Of a stretch of 64,000 bases of DNA, positions 22,641 through 33,338 are shown piece by piece (within the stretch, counting starts at the first letter, position 1; every line of letters begins with the position of its first letter). The notes under the pieces are model-generated. The model was not told where the DNA came from. It worked only from the letters and a program-made list of their open reading frames with translations, and searched no databases. Made by a program: the position numbers and the translations under genes. The DNA is from Stenotrophomonas panacihumi. Its GTDB lineage: Bacteria > Pseudomonadota > Gammaproteobacteria > Xanthomonadales > Xanthomonadaceae. Location of the stretch: contig NZ_LLXU01000024.1 of assembly GCF_001431645.1 (NCBI RefSeq), positions 1-64,000 on the forward strand. The letters run 5' to 3'.

Positions 22641-24548
22641 ATGACATCTTGGCGTGACCGTTTCACCCGCTCCATGCCCAAAGTCGCGGTCGTCTTCCAC
22701 GACCTGCTGATGGTGTGGATCTGCTGGCAGCTTCTGCACGCCGGCCGCTATTCGATGCTGCGCGACGCCCCGGACCTGCCGATGTGGGACTGGCGTACCG
22801 CCGTCGTGCTGATCGCCCAGGGCCTGGTGTTCTGGCGCGTGGGCCTGTATCGCGGCCTGTGGCGCTTCGCCAGCGTTCCCGACCTCTGGAACATCTTCAA
22901 GGCCAGCTTCCTGGGCATGGTTGCCATCGTGCTGGCGCTGGCGGTGGATCGCTTCCAGGGCGTACCGATGTCGGTGCTGGTGGTGTATCCGTTCGCGCTG
23001 TCGGCGCTGCTGGGCACGCCGCGCCTGCTGTACCGCGCCTGGCGCGACTACCAGATTGCCCACTCGGCCGACGTCAACCAGCGCGTGCTGATCCTGGGCG
23101 CCGGCCGCGCGGCCGAAGCCCTGGTGCGCGACCTGCGCCGCACTGGCGCATTCCTGCCGGTCGGCTTTCTGGACGATGCCAGCCAGCTGCACGGCGCCAA
23201 CATCCAGGGCCTGCCGGTGCTGGGGTCGATCGCCAACGCGCCGTCCATCGCGCGCGAGACCGCGGCCAAGCTGATCATCATCGCCATTCCTTCGCTGGAC
23301 GCCCCGGGCCTGCAGCGCGTCGTGGCGATCTGCGAGAGCACCGGCCTGCCGTTCCGCATGGTGCCCAAGCTGACGAACGTGCTCGAAGGCCGTTCGCTGC
23401 CCGGCGAGCTGCGCGAGGTGGCCATCGAGGACCTGCTCAACCGCAAGCCGGTGACGCCGGACTGGAAGCTCGTGCGCAGCTGGCTGACCGGCAAGACCGT
23501 GCTGGTCACCGGCGCCGGTGGCTCGATCGGTTCGGAAGTCTGCCGCCAGGTGTCGCGCCACGGTGCGCGGCGCGTCGTGCTGCTGGAAGTGGACGAACTG
23601 GCACTGCTCACCATCGACTCGGACCTGCGCCGCCTGTTCCCGGAGGTGGAAGTCGTGCGCGTGCTCGGCGACTGCGGCGACCCGGCGGTGATGCGCTATG
23701 CGCTGGAAAGCGCCAGCCCGGACGCGGTGTTCCATGCCGCCGCCTACAAGCAGGTGCCGTTGCTGGAAGGCCAGCTGCGCGAGGCCGTGCGCAACAACGT
23801 GCTCGCCACCCACAACGTGGCCACCAGCTGCGTGCAGGCCGGCGTGGGCACGTTCCTCTTCATTTCCACCGACAAGGCGGTCGAGCCGGTCAACGTACTG
23901 GGCGCGACCAAGCGCTACGCCGAGATGATCTGCCAGAGCCTGGATGCGCGGAACGCCACCACGCGCTTCGTCACCGTGCGCTTCGGCAACGTGCTCGATT
24001 CGGCGGGCAGCGTCGTGCCGCTGTTCCGCGAGCAGATCCGCCAGGGCGGGCCGGTCACCGTGACCCACCCGGAAGTGACGCGCTACTTCATGACCATCCC
24101 CGAGGCCTGCCAGCTGATCGTGCAGGCGGCCGCCTCGGCGTCGCATGGCGCGATCTACACGCTGGACATGGGCGAGCCGGTGCCGATCCGCCTGCTGGCC
24201 GAGCAGATGATCCGCCTGGCCGGCAAGCAGCCGGGCCAGGAAGTGGCGATCGTTTACACCGGCCTGCGCCCCGGCGAGAAGCTGCACGAGACGCTGTTCT
24301 ACGCCGACGAGAACTACCGCCCGACGTTGCACCCCAAGATCCTGGAAGCCGACGCCCGGCAGTTCCCGCAAGAGCAGGTGCTGCAGCATGTCGCGCGCCT
24401 GCGCGAGGCGGTGGACCGCTACGACATGGACGCCATGGAGGCGATCCTCGGCAATTTCCTGCCCGATTTCTCGGCCGCGCGCGATAGCCAAAGCGAGCGC
24501 TCGGCCACCGTGGTTCCTTTCCCCGCACGCGAGGTCAGAAGAATTTGA
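22641..24548 (+). CDS. Membrane-bound nucleotide-sugar 4,6-dehydratase (WbpM/CapD/FlaA1-like)
   Basis: About 635 residues in three parts: four N-terminal membrane helices (to about 125), a first Rossmann domain (RVLILGAGRAAEALVRDL), and a second NAD(P)-binding SDR domain starting VLVTGAGGSIGSEVCRQ. The SDR domain carries STDKAVEPVNVLGATKRYAE, in which the usual YxxxK Tyr is replaced, as in WbpM-type UDP-GlcNAc C6-dehydratases. The product would be a UDP-6-deoxy-4-keto sugar for O-antigen. ATG 22641 is chosen; TTG 22626 overlapping the previous stop is a possible alternative. Its stop overlaps the galU start (TGATG). Confidence 0.92.
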   Translation: MTSWRDRFTRSMPKVAVVFHDLLMVWICWQLLHAGRYSMLRDAPDLPMWDWRTAVVLIAQGLVFWRVGLYRGLWRFASVPDLWNIFKASFLGMVAIVLALAVDRFQGVPMSVLVVYPFALSALLGTPRLLYRAWRDYQIAHSADVNQRVLILGAGRAAEALVRDLRRTGAFLPVGFLDDASQLHGANIQGLPVLGSIANAPSIARETAAKLIIIAIPSLDAPGLQRVVAICESTGLPFRMVPKLTNVLEGRSLPGELREVAIEDLLNRKPVTPDWKLVRSWLTGKTVLVTGAGGSIGSEVCRQVSRHGARRVVLLEVDELALLTIDSDLRRLFPEVEVVRVLGDCGDPAVMRYALESASPDAVFHAAAYKQVPLLEGQLREAVRNNVLATHNVATSCVQAGVGTFLFISTDKAVEPVNVLGATKRYAEMICQSLDARNATTRFVTVRFGNVLDSAGSVVPLFREQIRQGGPVTVTHPEVTRYFMTIPEACQLIVQAAASASHGAIYTLDMGEPVPIRLLAEQMIRLAGKQPGQEVAIVYTGLRPGEKLHETLFYADENYRPTLHPKILEADARQFPQEQVLQHVARLREAVDRYDMDAMEAILGNFLPDFSAARDSQSERSATVVPFPAREVRRI

Positions 24549-25435
24549 TGAACAAGCGCATCCGCAAGGCCGTGTTCCCGGTGGCAGGTCTTGGCACCCG
24601 GTTCCTGCCGGCGACCAAGACGGTTCCCAAGGAGATGCTGCCGATCATCGATCGGCCGTTGATCCAGTACGCGGTCGACGAGGCCATCGAGGCCGGTTGC
24701 GATACCCTGATCTTCGTCACCAACCGCTACAAGCATGCGGTGGCCGATTACTTCGACAAGGCCTACGAGCTGGAGCAGAAGCTCGAGCGCGCCGGCAAGA
24801 ACGAGCAGCTGGAACTGGTGCGCCACGTGCTGCCCAACGGCGTTCGCGCCGTGTTCGTGACCCAGGCCGAAGCGCTGGGCCTGGGCCATGCGGTGCTGTG
24901 TGCCAAGCCGATCGTCGGTGACGAGCCGTTCGCGGTGCTGCTGCCGGACGACCTGATGTGGAACCGGGGTCCCGGCGCGCTGAAGCAGATGGCCGATGTC
25001 GCCGAACAGACCGGCGGCAGCGTGATCGCCGTGGAAGACGTGCCGCACGAGAAGACCGCCAGCTACGGCATCGTGGCCACCGATGCCTTCGACGGCAGCC
25101 GCGGCCGCATCAATGCCATCGTCGAGAAGCCCAAGCCGGAAGTGGCGCCGAGCAACCTGGCCGTCGTCGGCCGCTACGTGCTCAGCCCGCGCATTTTCGA
25201 CCTGCTGGAGAACGTCAAGCCGGGCGCCGGCGGCGAGATCCAGCTGACGGACGCCATCGCCGAGCTGCTCAAGACCGAGCAGGTCGACGCCTATCGCTTC
25301 CAGGGCCGTCGTTTCGACTGCGGCGCGCACCTGGGCCTGATCGAGGCGACGATCCACTTCGCGCTCGAGCACGAGAAGCTGCGTGGCCCGGCCCGCGACG
25401 TCCTGCGCGCGGCGCTGGAGGGCGCGACCGCCTGA
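24548..25435 (+). CDS. galU: UTP-glucose-1-phosphate uridylyltransferase
   Basis: A 295-residue enzyme making UDP-glucose. The N-terminal nucleotide-binding motif AVFPVAGLGTRFLPATKTVPKEMLP is diagnostic (shown here by its core GLGTRFLPATK). EALGLGHAVLCAKP and EKPKPEVAPSNLAVVGRYV supply the uracil and sugar contacts. The start ATG overlaps the stop of the dehydratase gene, so polysaccharide precursor genes are translationally coupled. Followed by a strong terminator. Confidence 0.97.
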   Translation: MNKRIRKAVFPVAGLGTRFLPATKTVPKEMLPIIDRPLIQYAVDEAIEAGCDTLIFVTNRYKHAVADYFDKAYELEQKLERAGKNEQLELVRHVLPNGVRAVFVTQAEALGLGHAVLCAKPIVGDEPFAVLLPDDLMWNRGPGALKQMADVAEQTGGSVIAVEDVPHEKTASYGIVATDAFDGSRGRINAIVEKPKPEVAPSNLAVVGRYVLSPRIFDLLENVKPGAGGEIQLTDAIAELLKTEQVDAYRFQGRRFDCGAHLGLIEATIHFALEHEKLRGPARDVLRAALEGATA

Positions 25436-25461
25436 GGTCGCTCCGCCATGGCTTGACCGGG

Positions 25462-25489
25462 AAGGCGGCGCGCGAGCGCCGCCTTTTCA
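25462..25489 (+). terminator. Rho-independent terminator of the polysaccharide/galU unit
   Basis: A 10-bp perfect stem (aaggcggcgc / gcgccgcctt) with loop gcga and following ttcattt, 27 bp after the galU stop. Confidence 0.85.
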
Positions 25490-25556
25490 TTTCCGCCGAT
25501 GGCACGGGTGTGCGCAATCCGGCGAGGCGCGGGCGAGGGCAGGCTAGAATCCGGGC

Positions 25557-27401
25557 ATGAGCGCCCCTGCCGATACCCACCAGTTGGTCAACGTCGTCGC
25601 GCTGCTCGGCGCGGCGGTGGTGGTCATTCCCATTTTTCGCAAGCTGGGCCTGGGTTCCGTGCTCGGCTACCTGGCCGCCGGCCTGGTCATCGGCCCGTTC
25701 GGCTTCGGCTGGTTCAACGACCCGCAGTCCATCCTCCACGTCGCCGAATTGGGCGTGGTGATGTTCCTGTTCGTCATCGGCCTGGAGATGCGGCCCTCGC
25801 ACCTGTGGAGCCTGCGCCGCGAGATCTTCGGGCTGGGCACGCTGCAGATCGCCGTGTGCGCCGCCGGCCTGACGCTGCTGGGCATGTACGTGCTGGGCCT
25901 GCGCGCGCCGGTGGCGTTCATCGGCGCGGCCGGTTTCGTGCTGACCTCGACCGCCGTGGTGATGCAGCTGCTGTCCGAACGCGGTGACCTGACGCTGCCT
26001 TCGGGCCAGAAGATCGTCTCGATCCTGCTGTTCGAGGACCTGCTCATCGTGCCGCTGCTGGCGATCGTCGCGCTGATGGCGCCGGCCGGCATGGAGGTCT
26101 CGCCGGCCGAACGCTGGAAGGCGATCGCCATTGGCGCTGGCTGCATCATCGGCCTGCTCGCGGCGGGGCGCTGGTTGCTCAATCCGCTGTTCCGCATCCT
26201 GGCCCAGGCCGGCGCGCGCGAGGTGATGACCGCCGCCGCGCTGCTGGTGGTGCTCGGCGCGGCGCTGCTGATGCAGCTGGGCGGGCTGTCGATGGCGATG
26301 GGCGCGTTCCTGGCCGGCGTGCTGCTGTCCGAATCGACGTTCCGCCACCAGATCGAGGCCGACATCGAACCCTTCCGCGGCATCCTGCTCGGGCTGTTCT
26401 TCCTCGGCGTGGGCATGGCGCTGGACGTGTCGGTGGTGCTGCAGGATTGGCGCTTCATCGCGATGGGCGTGCTCACGTTGATGGTGGGCAAGGCGGTGTG
26501 CATCTACGTCGTCGCGCGCCTCACCGGCAGCGACCACCACCAGGCGATCGACCGCGGCGTGCTGATGGCGCAGGGCGGCGAGTTCGCCTTCGTGCTGTTC
26601 GGCGCCGCCGCGGCGGTCGGGGTGATCGAAGCGCGGGTCAATGCGAGCCTCACCGCCATCGTGGTGCTGTCGATGGCGCTGACGCCGCTGTTCGTGCTGC
26701 TGCAGCGGCGCCTGACGCCGGCGGCGAAGCCTTCGCTGGAGGGCATCGAAGCCGTGTCCGGGCAGAGCGCCAGCGTGCTGGTGATCGGCTTCGGCCGTTT
26801 CGGCCAGGTGGCCAGCCAGTCGCTGCTGGCGCGCGACGTGGACGTGACCATCATCGACAACGACATCGAGATGATCCGCAGCGCCGAGGAATTCGGTTTC
26901 AAGATCTACTACGGCGACGGCACGCGGCTGGACGTGCTGCGTGCCTCCGGCGCCGGCACCGCGCGGGCGATCGCCGTGTGCACCGACCGCAAGGAAGCCA
27001 CCGATCGCATCGTCGAGCTGGTGCGTGACGAATTCCCGCAGGCCCGGCTGCTGGTGCGCTCGTACGACCGCGAGCACTCGCTGGGCCTGATCCACGCCGG
27101 CGTCGATTTCCAGATCCGCGAAACCTTCGAATCGGCCGTGCAGTTCGGCAGCGCCGCACTGATCGAGCTGGGCGTGGACGAAGACGAGGCGGCGACCATC
27201 GCCGAGGAAATCCGCAAGCGCGATGCGGAACGCTTCGAGCTGGAGATGGCCGGCGGCAACCTGATGGCCGGCGCGAAGATGGTGTTCGGCAACCAGCCCG
27301 GCGTGCCGCGGCCGACGCCGTTCACGCCGCCCAAGCGGCGCAGCCGCACGCTCAACCCGGAAGAAGTGCCGGCCGATACCGTGGACGACGACGCCGGCTG
27401 A
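25557..27401 (+). CDS. Monovalent cation:proton antiporter (CPA2, KefB/KefC-like)
   Basis: A 614-residue protein. The N-terminal 385 residues are a 12-13 helix sodium/hydrogen exchanger domain with the conserved HVAELGVVMFLFVIGLEM, TSTAVVMQLL and GAFLAGVLLSES motifs. Residues about 405-520 are a TrkA-N (RCK) regulatory domain with the dinucleotide-binding GFGRFGQVASQSL. This is the layout of glutathione-gated KefB/KefC potassium efflux systems. No kefF/kefG-type quinone reductase lies beside it. The C-terminal 60 residues are basic and probably disordered. Confidence 0.93.
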   Translation: MSAPADTHQLVNVVALLGAAVVVIPIFRKLGLGSVLGYLAAGLVIGPFGFGWFNDPQSILHVAELGVVMFLFVIGLEMRPSHLWSLRREIFGLGTLQIAVCAAGLTLLGMYVLGLRAPVAFIGAAGFVLTSTAVVMQLLSERGDLTLPSGQKIVSILLFEDLLIVPLLAIVALMAPAGMEVSPAERWKAIAIGAGCIIGLLAAGRWLLNPLFRILAQAGAREVMTAAALLVVLGAALLMQLGGLSMAMGAFLAGVLLSESTFRHQIEADIEPFRGILLGLFFLGVGMALDVSVVLQDWRFIAMGVLTLMVGKAVCIYVVARLTGSDHHQAIDRGVLMAQGGEFAFVLFGAAAAVGVIEARVNASLTAIVVLSMALTPLFVLLQRRLTPAAKPSLEGIEAVSGQSASVLVIGFGRFGQVASQSLLARDVDVTIIDNDIEMIRSAEEFGFKIYYGDGTRLDVLRASGAGTARAIAVCTDRKEATDRIVELVRDEFPQARLLVRSYDREHSLGLIHAGVDFQIRETFESAVQFGSAALIELGVDEDEAATIAEEIRKRDAERFELEMAGGNLMAGAKMVFGNQPGVPRPTPFTPPKRRSRTLNPEEVPADTVDDDAG

Positions 27402-27704
27402 TCACGCCTTCGGGTGGGCCGCCTGCGCCTGGGCGAACGCGGCCAGCTGCTCCGGCGTGGCGTCGCGCTGGTGCAGGCGCTTCCAATCCTCGAACGGCAT
27501 GCCGTAGATCGCCTCGCGGGCCTGCGCCTTGTCCATTGGCACGCCGGCCTCGTCGGCCGCTTCGCGGTACCAGTCGGCCAGGCAGTTGCGGCAGAAGCCG
27601 GCCAGGATCATCAGGTCGATGTTCTGCACGTCCGCGCGGTCCTGGTTGAGGTGCTGGAGCAGGCGGCGGAAGGCGGCGGCCTCAAGCGCGGTGGTGTCGT
27701 TCAT
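27402..27704 (-). CDS. DUF1244 family protein
   Basis: A 100-residue cytoplasmic protein with the family core LMILAGFCRNCLADWYREAADE followed by AREAIYGMPFEDWKRLHQ (given in parts). DUF1244 proteins are small helical proteins of unknown function with a conserved CxxC-like FCRNCL segment. The gene is convergent with the antiporter; its stop codon directly abuts the antiporter stop. It diverges from folD with only 47 bp between the starts, so the two promoters overlap. Confidence 0.88.
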   Translation of the reverse strand: MNDTTALEAAAFRRLLQHLNQDRADVQNIDLMILAGFCRNCLADWYREAADEAGVPMDKAQAREAIYGMPFEDWKRLHQRDATPEQLAAFAQAQAAHPKA

Positions 27705-27751
27705 GGCGGAATCGGGGACAATAGGCGGCCCCCGACTTTACACCGCCGCCC

Positions 27752-28636
27752 ATGACCGCCTTCGTGCCCGCCACTGCCGCCCCGGCCCGCATCCTCGATG
27801 GACGCCGCATTGCCGAGGAGCTGCTGGACCAGCTGCAGGCGAGGGTGGATGCACGCCTGGCCGCCGGCAAGTCCCGGCCCGGCCTGGCGGTGGTGCTGGT
27901 GGGCGGTGATCCGGCATCGGCGGTGTACGTGCGCAACAAGCGCCGCGCCGCCGAGAAGGTCGGCATCGAAGCGTTCGACTACGACCTGCCGGCCGGCACC
28001 ACCGAGGCCGAGCTGAGCCGCCTGATCGACCAGCTCAATGCCGACCCGAAGATCCACGGCATCCTGATCCAGCTGCCGCTGCCGGGCATCCCGGACGCCA
28101 ACCGGCTGATCCAGCGCATCGACCCGCGCAAGGACGTGGATGGCTTCCATCCGCAGAACGTGGGCCACCTGGCGCTGCGCGAGTTCGGCCTGCGCCCGTG
28201 CACGCCGCGCGGCATCGTGACCCTGCTCAGCCATACCGACCAGCCGGTGCGGGGCCGCAACGCCACCATCGTGGGCGTCAGCAACCACGTGGGCCGGCCG
28301 ATGGGCCTGGAGCTGCTGATCGCCGGCTGCACGGTGACCAGCTGCCACAAGTTCACCCCGCCGGAGGTGCTGGAGGCCTCGGTGCGCAATGCCGACATCC
28401 TGGTGGTGGCGGTGGGCCGGCCGGGGTTGATCCCGGGCGAGTGGGTCAAGCCGGGCGCGGTGGTTATCGACGTGGGCATCAACCGCCTGGACGACGGCCG
28501 CCTGGTCGGCGATGTCGGCTTCGAGGCCGCGGCTGCCCGGGCCAGCTGGATCACGCCCGTCCCGGGCGGCGTGGGCCCGATGACCGTGGCCACGCTGATG
28601 CAGAACACCCTCGAGGCGGCCGACGCCGCCGGCTGA
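27752..28636 (+). CDS. folD: Methylenetetrahydrofolate dehydrogenase / cyclohydrolase
   Basis: A 294-residue bifunctional enzyme interconverting 5,10-methylene-THF and 10-formyl-THF with NADP. The catalytic [14 protein letters not shown] (Lys), the [28 protein letters not shown] signature (core QLPLP...KDVDGFHP) and the cofactor site [16 protein letters not shown] are all present, as is the closing [19 protein letters not shown]. About 10 extra N-terminal residues precede the conserved [13 protein letters not shown]. Confidence 0.98.
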   Translation: MTAFVPATAAPARILDGRRIAEELLDQLQARVDARLAAGKSRPGLAVVLVGGDPASAVYVRNKRRAAEKVGIEAFDYDLPAGTTEAELSRLIDQLNADPKIHGILIQLPLPGIPDANRLIQRIDPRKDVDGFHPQNVGHLALREFGLRPCTPRGIVTLLSHTDQPVRGRNATIVGVSNHVGRPMGLELLIAGCTVTSCHKFTPPEVLEASVRNADILVVAVGRPGLIPGEWVKPGAVVIDVGINRLDDGRLVGDVGFEAAAARASWITPVPGGVGPMTVATLMQNTLEAADAAG

Positions 28637-28722
28637 ACGGCATCCGCCCGGCGGCGTTGCGACGTAACGCTGCATTGCACGCGGCGTGTCGTGGACGGGT
28701 GTCAACGGCGCGTGTTTCAGGG

Positions 28723-30219
<1,497 letters not shown>

Positions 30220-30401
30220 GGCGACGCGTTTGCGAGGCATGCCTCGCGCGTCGCCGCACGCCCGGCCATGGATGGCCGGGCCGGAGTTTCCGAAGCCGGA
30301 AATGTGGCGCCAGGATGGCAGACGTTGAGTAATCGAAGTGACGCGCGCGATCTGGAGATGGCGCGCGTTTCCGTATCAGGAACCCGAAGGTGGCCGGCCC
30401 C

Positions 30402-31967
30402 ATGACCAACATCCACAACGACAAGATCCTCATCCTCGATTTCGGTGCGCAGTACACGCAGCTGATCGCCCGCCGCATCCGCGAGCTGGGCGTTTACTGC
30501 GAGATCTGGGCATGGGACCACGATCCGGCCGAGATCGCCGCCTATGGCGCCAAGGGCATCATCCTGTCCGGCGGCCCGGAATCGACCACGCTGCCGGGCG
30601 CGCCCGCCGCGCCGCAGCAGGTCTTCGATTCGGGCCTGCCGCTGCTGGGCATCTGCTACGGCATGCAGACCATGGCCGCGCAGTTGGGCGGCGCGACCGA
30701 AGCGGCGGATCAGCGCGAGTTCGGCCACGCCGAGGTCGAGGTGGTGCACGCCGATGCGCTGTTCTCCGGCTTGAGCGATCACGGCGGCGCGCCGCGTTTG
30801 AACGTGTGGATGAGCCACGGCGACCACGTCTCCCAGGCGCCCCCGGGCTTCACCATCACCGCCGTCACCGACCGCATCCCGGTGGCCGCCTTCGCCAACG
30901 AGGACAAGCGCTGGTACGGCGTGCAGTTCCATCCGGAGGTGACCCACACGCTGCAAGGCCAGGCGCTGCTGCGTCGCTTCGTGGTGGACGTGTGCGGCTG
31001 CGCCACGCTGTGGACCGCGGCCAACATCATCGACGACCAGATCGCCCGCGTGCGCGAGCAGGTCGGCAGCGACGAGGTGATCCTCGGCCTGTCCGGCGGC
31101 GTGGATTCCTCGGTGGTCGCCGCGCTGCTGCACAAGGCGATCGGCGAGCAGCTGACCTGCGTGTTCGTCGACACCGGCCTGCTGCGCTGGCAGGAAGGCG
31201 ACCAGGTGATGGCGATGTTCGCCGAGCACATGGGCGTGAAGGTCGTGCGCGTCAACGCGGCCAATCGTTATTTCAAGGCGCTGGAAGGCGTCAGCGACCC
31301 GGAAGCCAAGCGCAAGATCATCGGCAACCTGTTCGTCGAGATCTTCGAGGAAGAGTCAAACAAGCTGAAGAACGCCAAGTGGCTGGCGCAGGGCACGATC
31401 TACCCGGACGTGATCGAATCGGCCGGCAGCAAGACCGGCAAGGCGCACGTCATCAAGAGCCACCACAACGTGGGCGGCTTGCCGGAGCACATGAAGCTCG
31501 GCCTGGTCGAGCCGCTGCGCGAGCTGTTCAAGGACGAGGTGCGCCGCCTGGGTGTCGAGCTGGGCCTGCCGCGCACGATGGTGTATCGCCATCCGTTCCC
31601 GGGCCCGGGCCTGGGCGTGCGCATCCTGGGCGAAGTGAAGCCGGAGTACGCCGAACTGCTGGCGCGCGCCGATGCGATCTTCATCGACGAACTGCGCAAG
31701 GCCGACCTGTACGACAAGACCAGCCAGGCGTTCGCGGTGTTCCTGCCGGTGAAGTCGGTGGGCGTGGTGGGCGACGCGCGTGCCTACGAGTGGGTGATCG
31801 CGCTGCGCGCGGTGGAGACCATCGACTTCATGACCGCGCACTGGGCGCACCTGCCGTACGAGTTCCTGGGTACGGTGAGCAACCGCATCATCAACGAACT
31901 GCGTGGCGTGTCGCGCGTGGTGTACGACATCTCCGGCAAGCCGCCGGCGACGATCGAGTGGGAGTGA
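30402..31967 (+). CDS. guaA: GMP synthase (glutamine-hydrolysing)
   Basis: A 521-residue enzyme converting XMP to GMP. The N-terminal class I amidotransferase has the nucleophile in [13 protein letters not shown] and the His-Glu pair in [10 protein letters not shown]. The ATP-pyrophosphatase domain carries [17 protein letters not shown], and the C-terminal dimerisation domain ends [20 protein letters not shown] 30402 is preferred over an in-frame GTG 12 bp upstream because it matches the conserved N-terminus. A strong terminator follows. Confidence 0.98.
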   Translation: MTNIHNDKILILDFGAQYTQLIARRIRELGVYCEIWAWDHDPAEIAAYGAKGIILSGGPESTTLPGAPAAPQQVFDSGLPLLGICYGMQTMAAQLGGATEAADQREFGHAEVEVVHADALFSGLSDHGGAPRLNVWMSHGDHVSQAPPGFTITAVTDRIPVAAFANEDKRWYGVQFHPEVTHTLQGQALLRRFVVDVCGCATLWTAANIIDDQIARVREQVGSDEVILGLSGGVDSSVVAALLHKAIGEQLTCVFVDTGLLRWQEGDQVMAMFAEHMGVKVVRVNAANRYFKALEGVSDPEAKRKIIGNLFVEIFEEESNKLKNAKWLAQGTIYPDVIESAGSKTGKAHVIKSHHNVGGLPEHMKLGLVEPLRELFKDEVRRLGVELGLPRTMVYRHPFPGPGLGVRILGEVKPEYAELLARADAIFIDELRKADLYDKTSQAFAVFLPVKSVGVVGDARAYEWVIALRAVETIDFMTAHWAHLPYEFLGTVSNRIINELRGVSRVVYDISGKPPATIEWE

Positions 31968-32040
31968 GTTGATAGGGAAGGGCGCCGTGATGGAATGACC
32001 CCGGGATGTTGGGTGGTCGGTACGTGGCTTACTTTCAAGG

Positions 32041-32074
32041 AATCGGGCCCGGGATGCTGGGCCCGATTTTTTTT
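32041..32074 (+). terminator. Rho-independent terminator of guaBA
   Basis: aatcgggccc and gggcccgatt form a 10-bp stem with a 9-nt loop, followed by eight T residues. It lies 73 bp after the guaA stop and marks the left edge of the accessory patch. From here to 32197 I see no gene. Confidence 0.92.
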
Positions 32075-32197
32075 CGCTGGAAACGGCGATGTTGCTCCTG
32101 TGCCTGACACAGCTCCGCCGATCCTATTGATCTCGTGGATGGAGGACGGTGCGCCGGCTACTGCGCCGGGAGCAAGGGTCAGGTTCGGACGCGGACA

Positions 32198-32548
32198 TTA
32201 CTCGTCACGGCGATTGACCATCGCAACGTGCGGACGAATGCCGATTAAGACCGAGATCACACCCAGAGCAAGCGACGTGGCGCCAAGGAACATGGCGACC
32301 AAAACGCCCTCGGTGTGCCGGGCGAAAAGCCATTCAAGCTTTGACCGGAGTGCTGGTAGTGCTTCACGTAATGAGGCGTTATCCGACAATGCGGCCCTGA
32401 TCGGGATGTACTCCTTTACCAGGCCGTTTCCAAGGAATGGTGGATCTCCGAACAACGGCAAAGCCCAGTAGAGTGCAAGCACACCGACAATGATCTGGCA
32501 GGCGCCAACGAGCAGAAGGTAGGACGTGAGACTCTTCGACACTGTCAT
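32198..32548 (-). CDS. Small membrane protein of unknown function (possible integron cassette gene)
   Basis: A 116-residue protein with two membrane helices (about 8-31, SYLLLVGACQIIVGVLALYW, and about 82-104) and an extracytoplasmic loop between them (about 32-80). The ATG is preceded by GGGAG at 7-8 nt, supporting a real start. Codon usage and base composition are clearly less GC-rich than neighbouring core genes. The upstream bases (gggcttaactcagg) resemble the right half of an integron recombination site, and an attC-like element lies about 90 bp upstream. I do not recognise the family. Confidence 0.65.
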   Translation of the reverse strand: MTVSKSLTSYLLLVGACQIIVGVLALYWALPLFGDPPFLGNGLVKEYIPIRAALSDNASLREALPALRSKLEWLFARHTEGVLVAMFLGATSLALGVISVLIGIRPHVAMVNRRDE

Positions 32549-32644
32549 ATCGCTCCCAATTCCTGAGTTAAGCCCACAGTGAGGCGTAACAGGACGCCGG
32601 TGACCGGCCTGGCGGCTCGATCAACCCCACGACTGCTCCCGGCC

Positions 32645-32704
32645 ACAAGCGGGCGTTTACGCTGAGCCGCGAAGCGGGTTCGGCTTGAACGAGCTGTTAG
32701 GGAG
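32645..32704 (-). other. attC-like integron recombination site (degenerate)
   Basis: Reading the minus strand, CCTAACAGCTCGTTCAAGCC followed by GAACCCGCTTCGCGGCTCAGC closely resembles the attC (59-base element) family of class 1 integron cassettes, for example the aadA attC with TAACAATTCATTCAAGCCGA and CCCGCTTCGCGG. The left half (R''/L'') is well preserved. The right half (TCAGCGTAAACGCCCGCTTGTGG) still pairs at 8 of 11 positions with L'' but its GTTRRRY core is degenerate. The stop codon (TAA) of the upstream cassette-like gene lies within the left core, as is common for cassette genes. No integrase gene is in the window. Confidence 0.62.
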
Positions 32705-33107
32705 CATCCGGCTGCGCCCCATAGAAAGAAAGCTCAATGTCGCCACCCAAATCAGCAGCCAGCTTGACGATGGCGGCGGGAAGCCGATAGGACGGCCAAG
32801 GTCGGTCCTCATTAGCAAGGTCATACAAGCCGAAATCTATGGTGACCGAAGAGAAACTAAGGCTTCTAATAAGAAGTATGTCGTCCTTGTGCTTTCGGAT
32901 GAATTTGACGACTTGTGTTGATTGAGCAACCAAACCTTCAGCAGCCGACAATCTCATATTGAAGCCAGACATTTTAATGAGGCCGCGACTCTTCGGGCTG
33001 CTCGGCTCGCCTTTCCAAAATACTCGGATTGGCTTAATTGACGAGGCGGCAAGAAATTTGCGGACCTTTCTTGTCGATCCTGAAACTCGAAGTATGCATG
33101 ACGGCAT
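32697..33107 (-). CDS. DUF4279-like small protein (probable integron cassette gene)
   Basis: A 136-residue protein beginning MPSCILRVSGSTRKVRKFL and containing VFWKGEPSSPKSRG, a central SGFNMRLSAAEG, VTIDFGLYDL and a C-terminal AAIVKLAADLGGDIELSFYG. This order of motifs (L-R-V-S-G start, KGEP, S-G-F-N-x-x-x-S, D-F-G, P-x-x-x-x-x-L-A-x-x-L-G-I-E-L-S) fits the DUF4279 group, whose members are frequent in integron cassettes and whose function is unknown. ATG 33107 follows AGGGGAATAG, a good ribosome site. Base composition is lower in GC than the flanks. The stop lies inside the attC-like site. Confidence 0.72.
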   Translation of the reverse strand: MPSCILRVSGSTRKVRKFLAASSIKPIRVFWKGEPSSPKSRGLIKMSGFNMRLSAAEGLVAQSTQVVKFIRKHKDDILLIRSLSFSSVTIDFGLYDLANEDRPWPSYRLPAAIVKLAADLGGDIELSFYGAQPDAP

Positions 33108-33338
33108 CTATTCCCCTAGCGCCAATTGGACTCGGTGACCGGGACATACGCATGTCCGCTACGGGTCGGGAAGCCGACGTTAGCACTCGAGCATGCGCCC
33201 GATCGATCTCGGCGTCCGCTCTACGCCAGGAGCGAGCGTGGGTCAGCCTGTCCGGCACCGCCATGGCTCGTGGAAATGGCCTGCTTGACATGCAGGCATT
33301 TACCTGCCTATAGTCCATCCCACCCACCACCGCATCGA
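33108..33338. other. Intergenic palindromes between the cassette-like gene and arsR
   Basis: This 231-bp gap separates the divergent cassette-like and arsR-type genes. It holds a perfect palindrome with 6-bp arms (ggacat acgc atgtcc, 33142-33157), an imperfect hairpin (gtccgct ... agccgac, 33154-33178) ending in gttagcac, which shares the GTTAG core of attC right ends, and the arsR promoter. No further gene is supported. Confidence 0.5.
33285..33314 (+). promoter_or_regulatory. Promoter of the arsR-type operon with internal operator-like repeat
   Basis: TTGACA (33285-33290) and TATAGT (33309-33314) are separated by 18 bp, a near-perfect sigma-70 promoter. Between them lies the inverted repeat GCAGG-6 nt-CCTGC (33292-33307). 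A repressor bound there would block RNA polymerase, which fits autorepression by the ArsR-family protein encoded 25 bp downstream. Confidence 0.72.

Noticed and set aside
30220-30401. Palindromes between guaB and guaA considered as a riboswitch
   Set aside because: The two short palindromes do not resemble a purine or other known riboswitch fold and no T-run follows; they are probably incidental or weak processing sites.
32685-32921. Plus-strand open frame of 78 codons in the integron-like patch
   Set aside because: Lies antisense to the better-supported DUF4279-like gene, which has a good ribosome site and recognisable motifs, and it starts inside the attC-like site.
33034-33330. Minus-strand open frame of 98 codons upstream of the DUF4279-like gene
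   Set aside because: Overlaps the promoter region of the arsR-type operon, has no ribosome site and overlaps the start of the better-supported gene.
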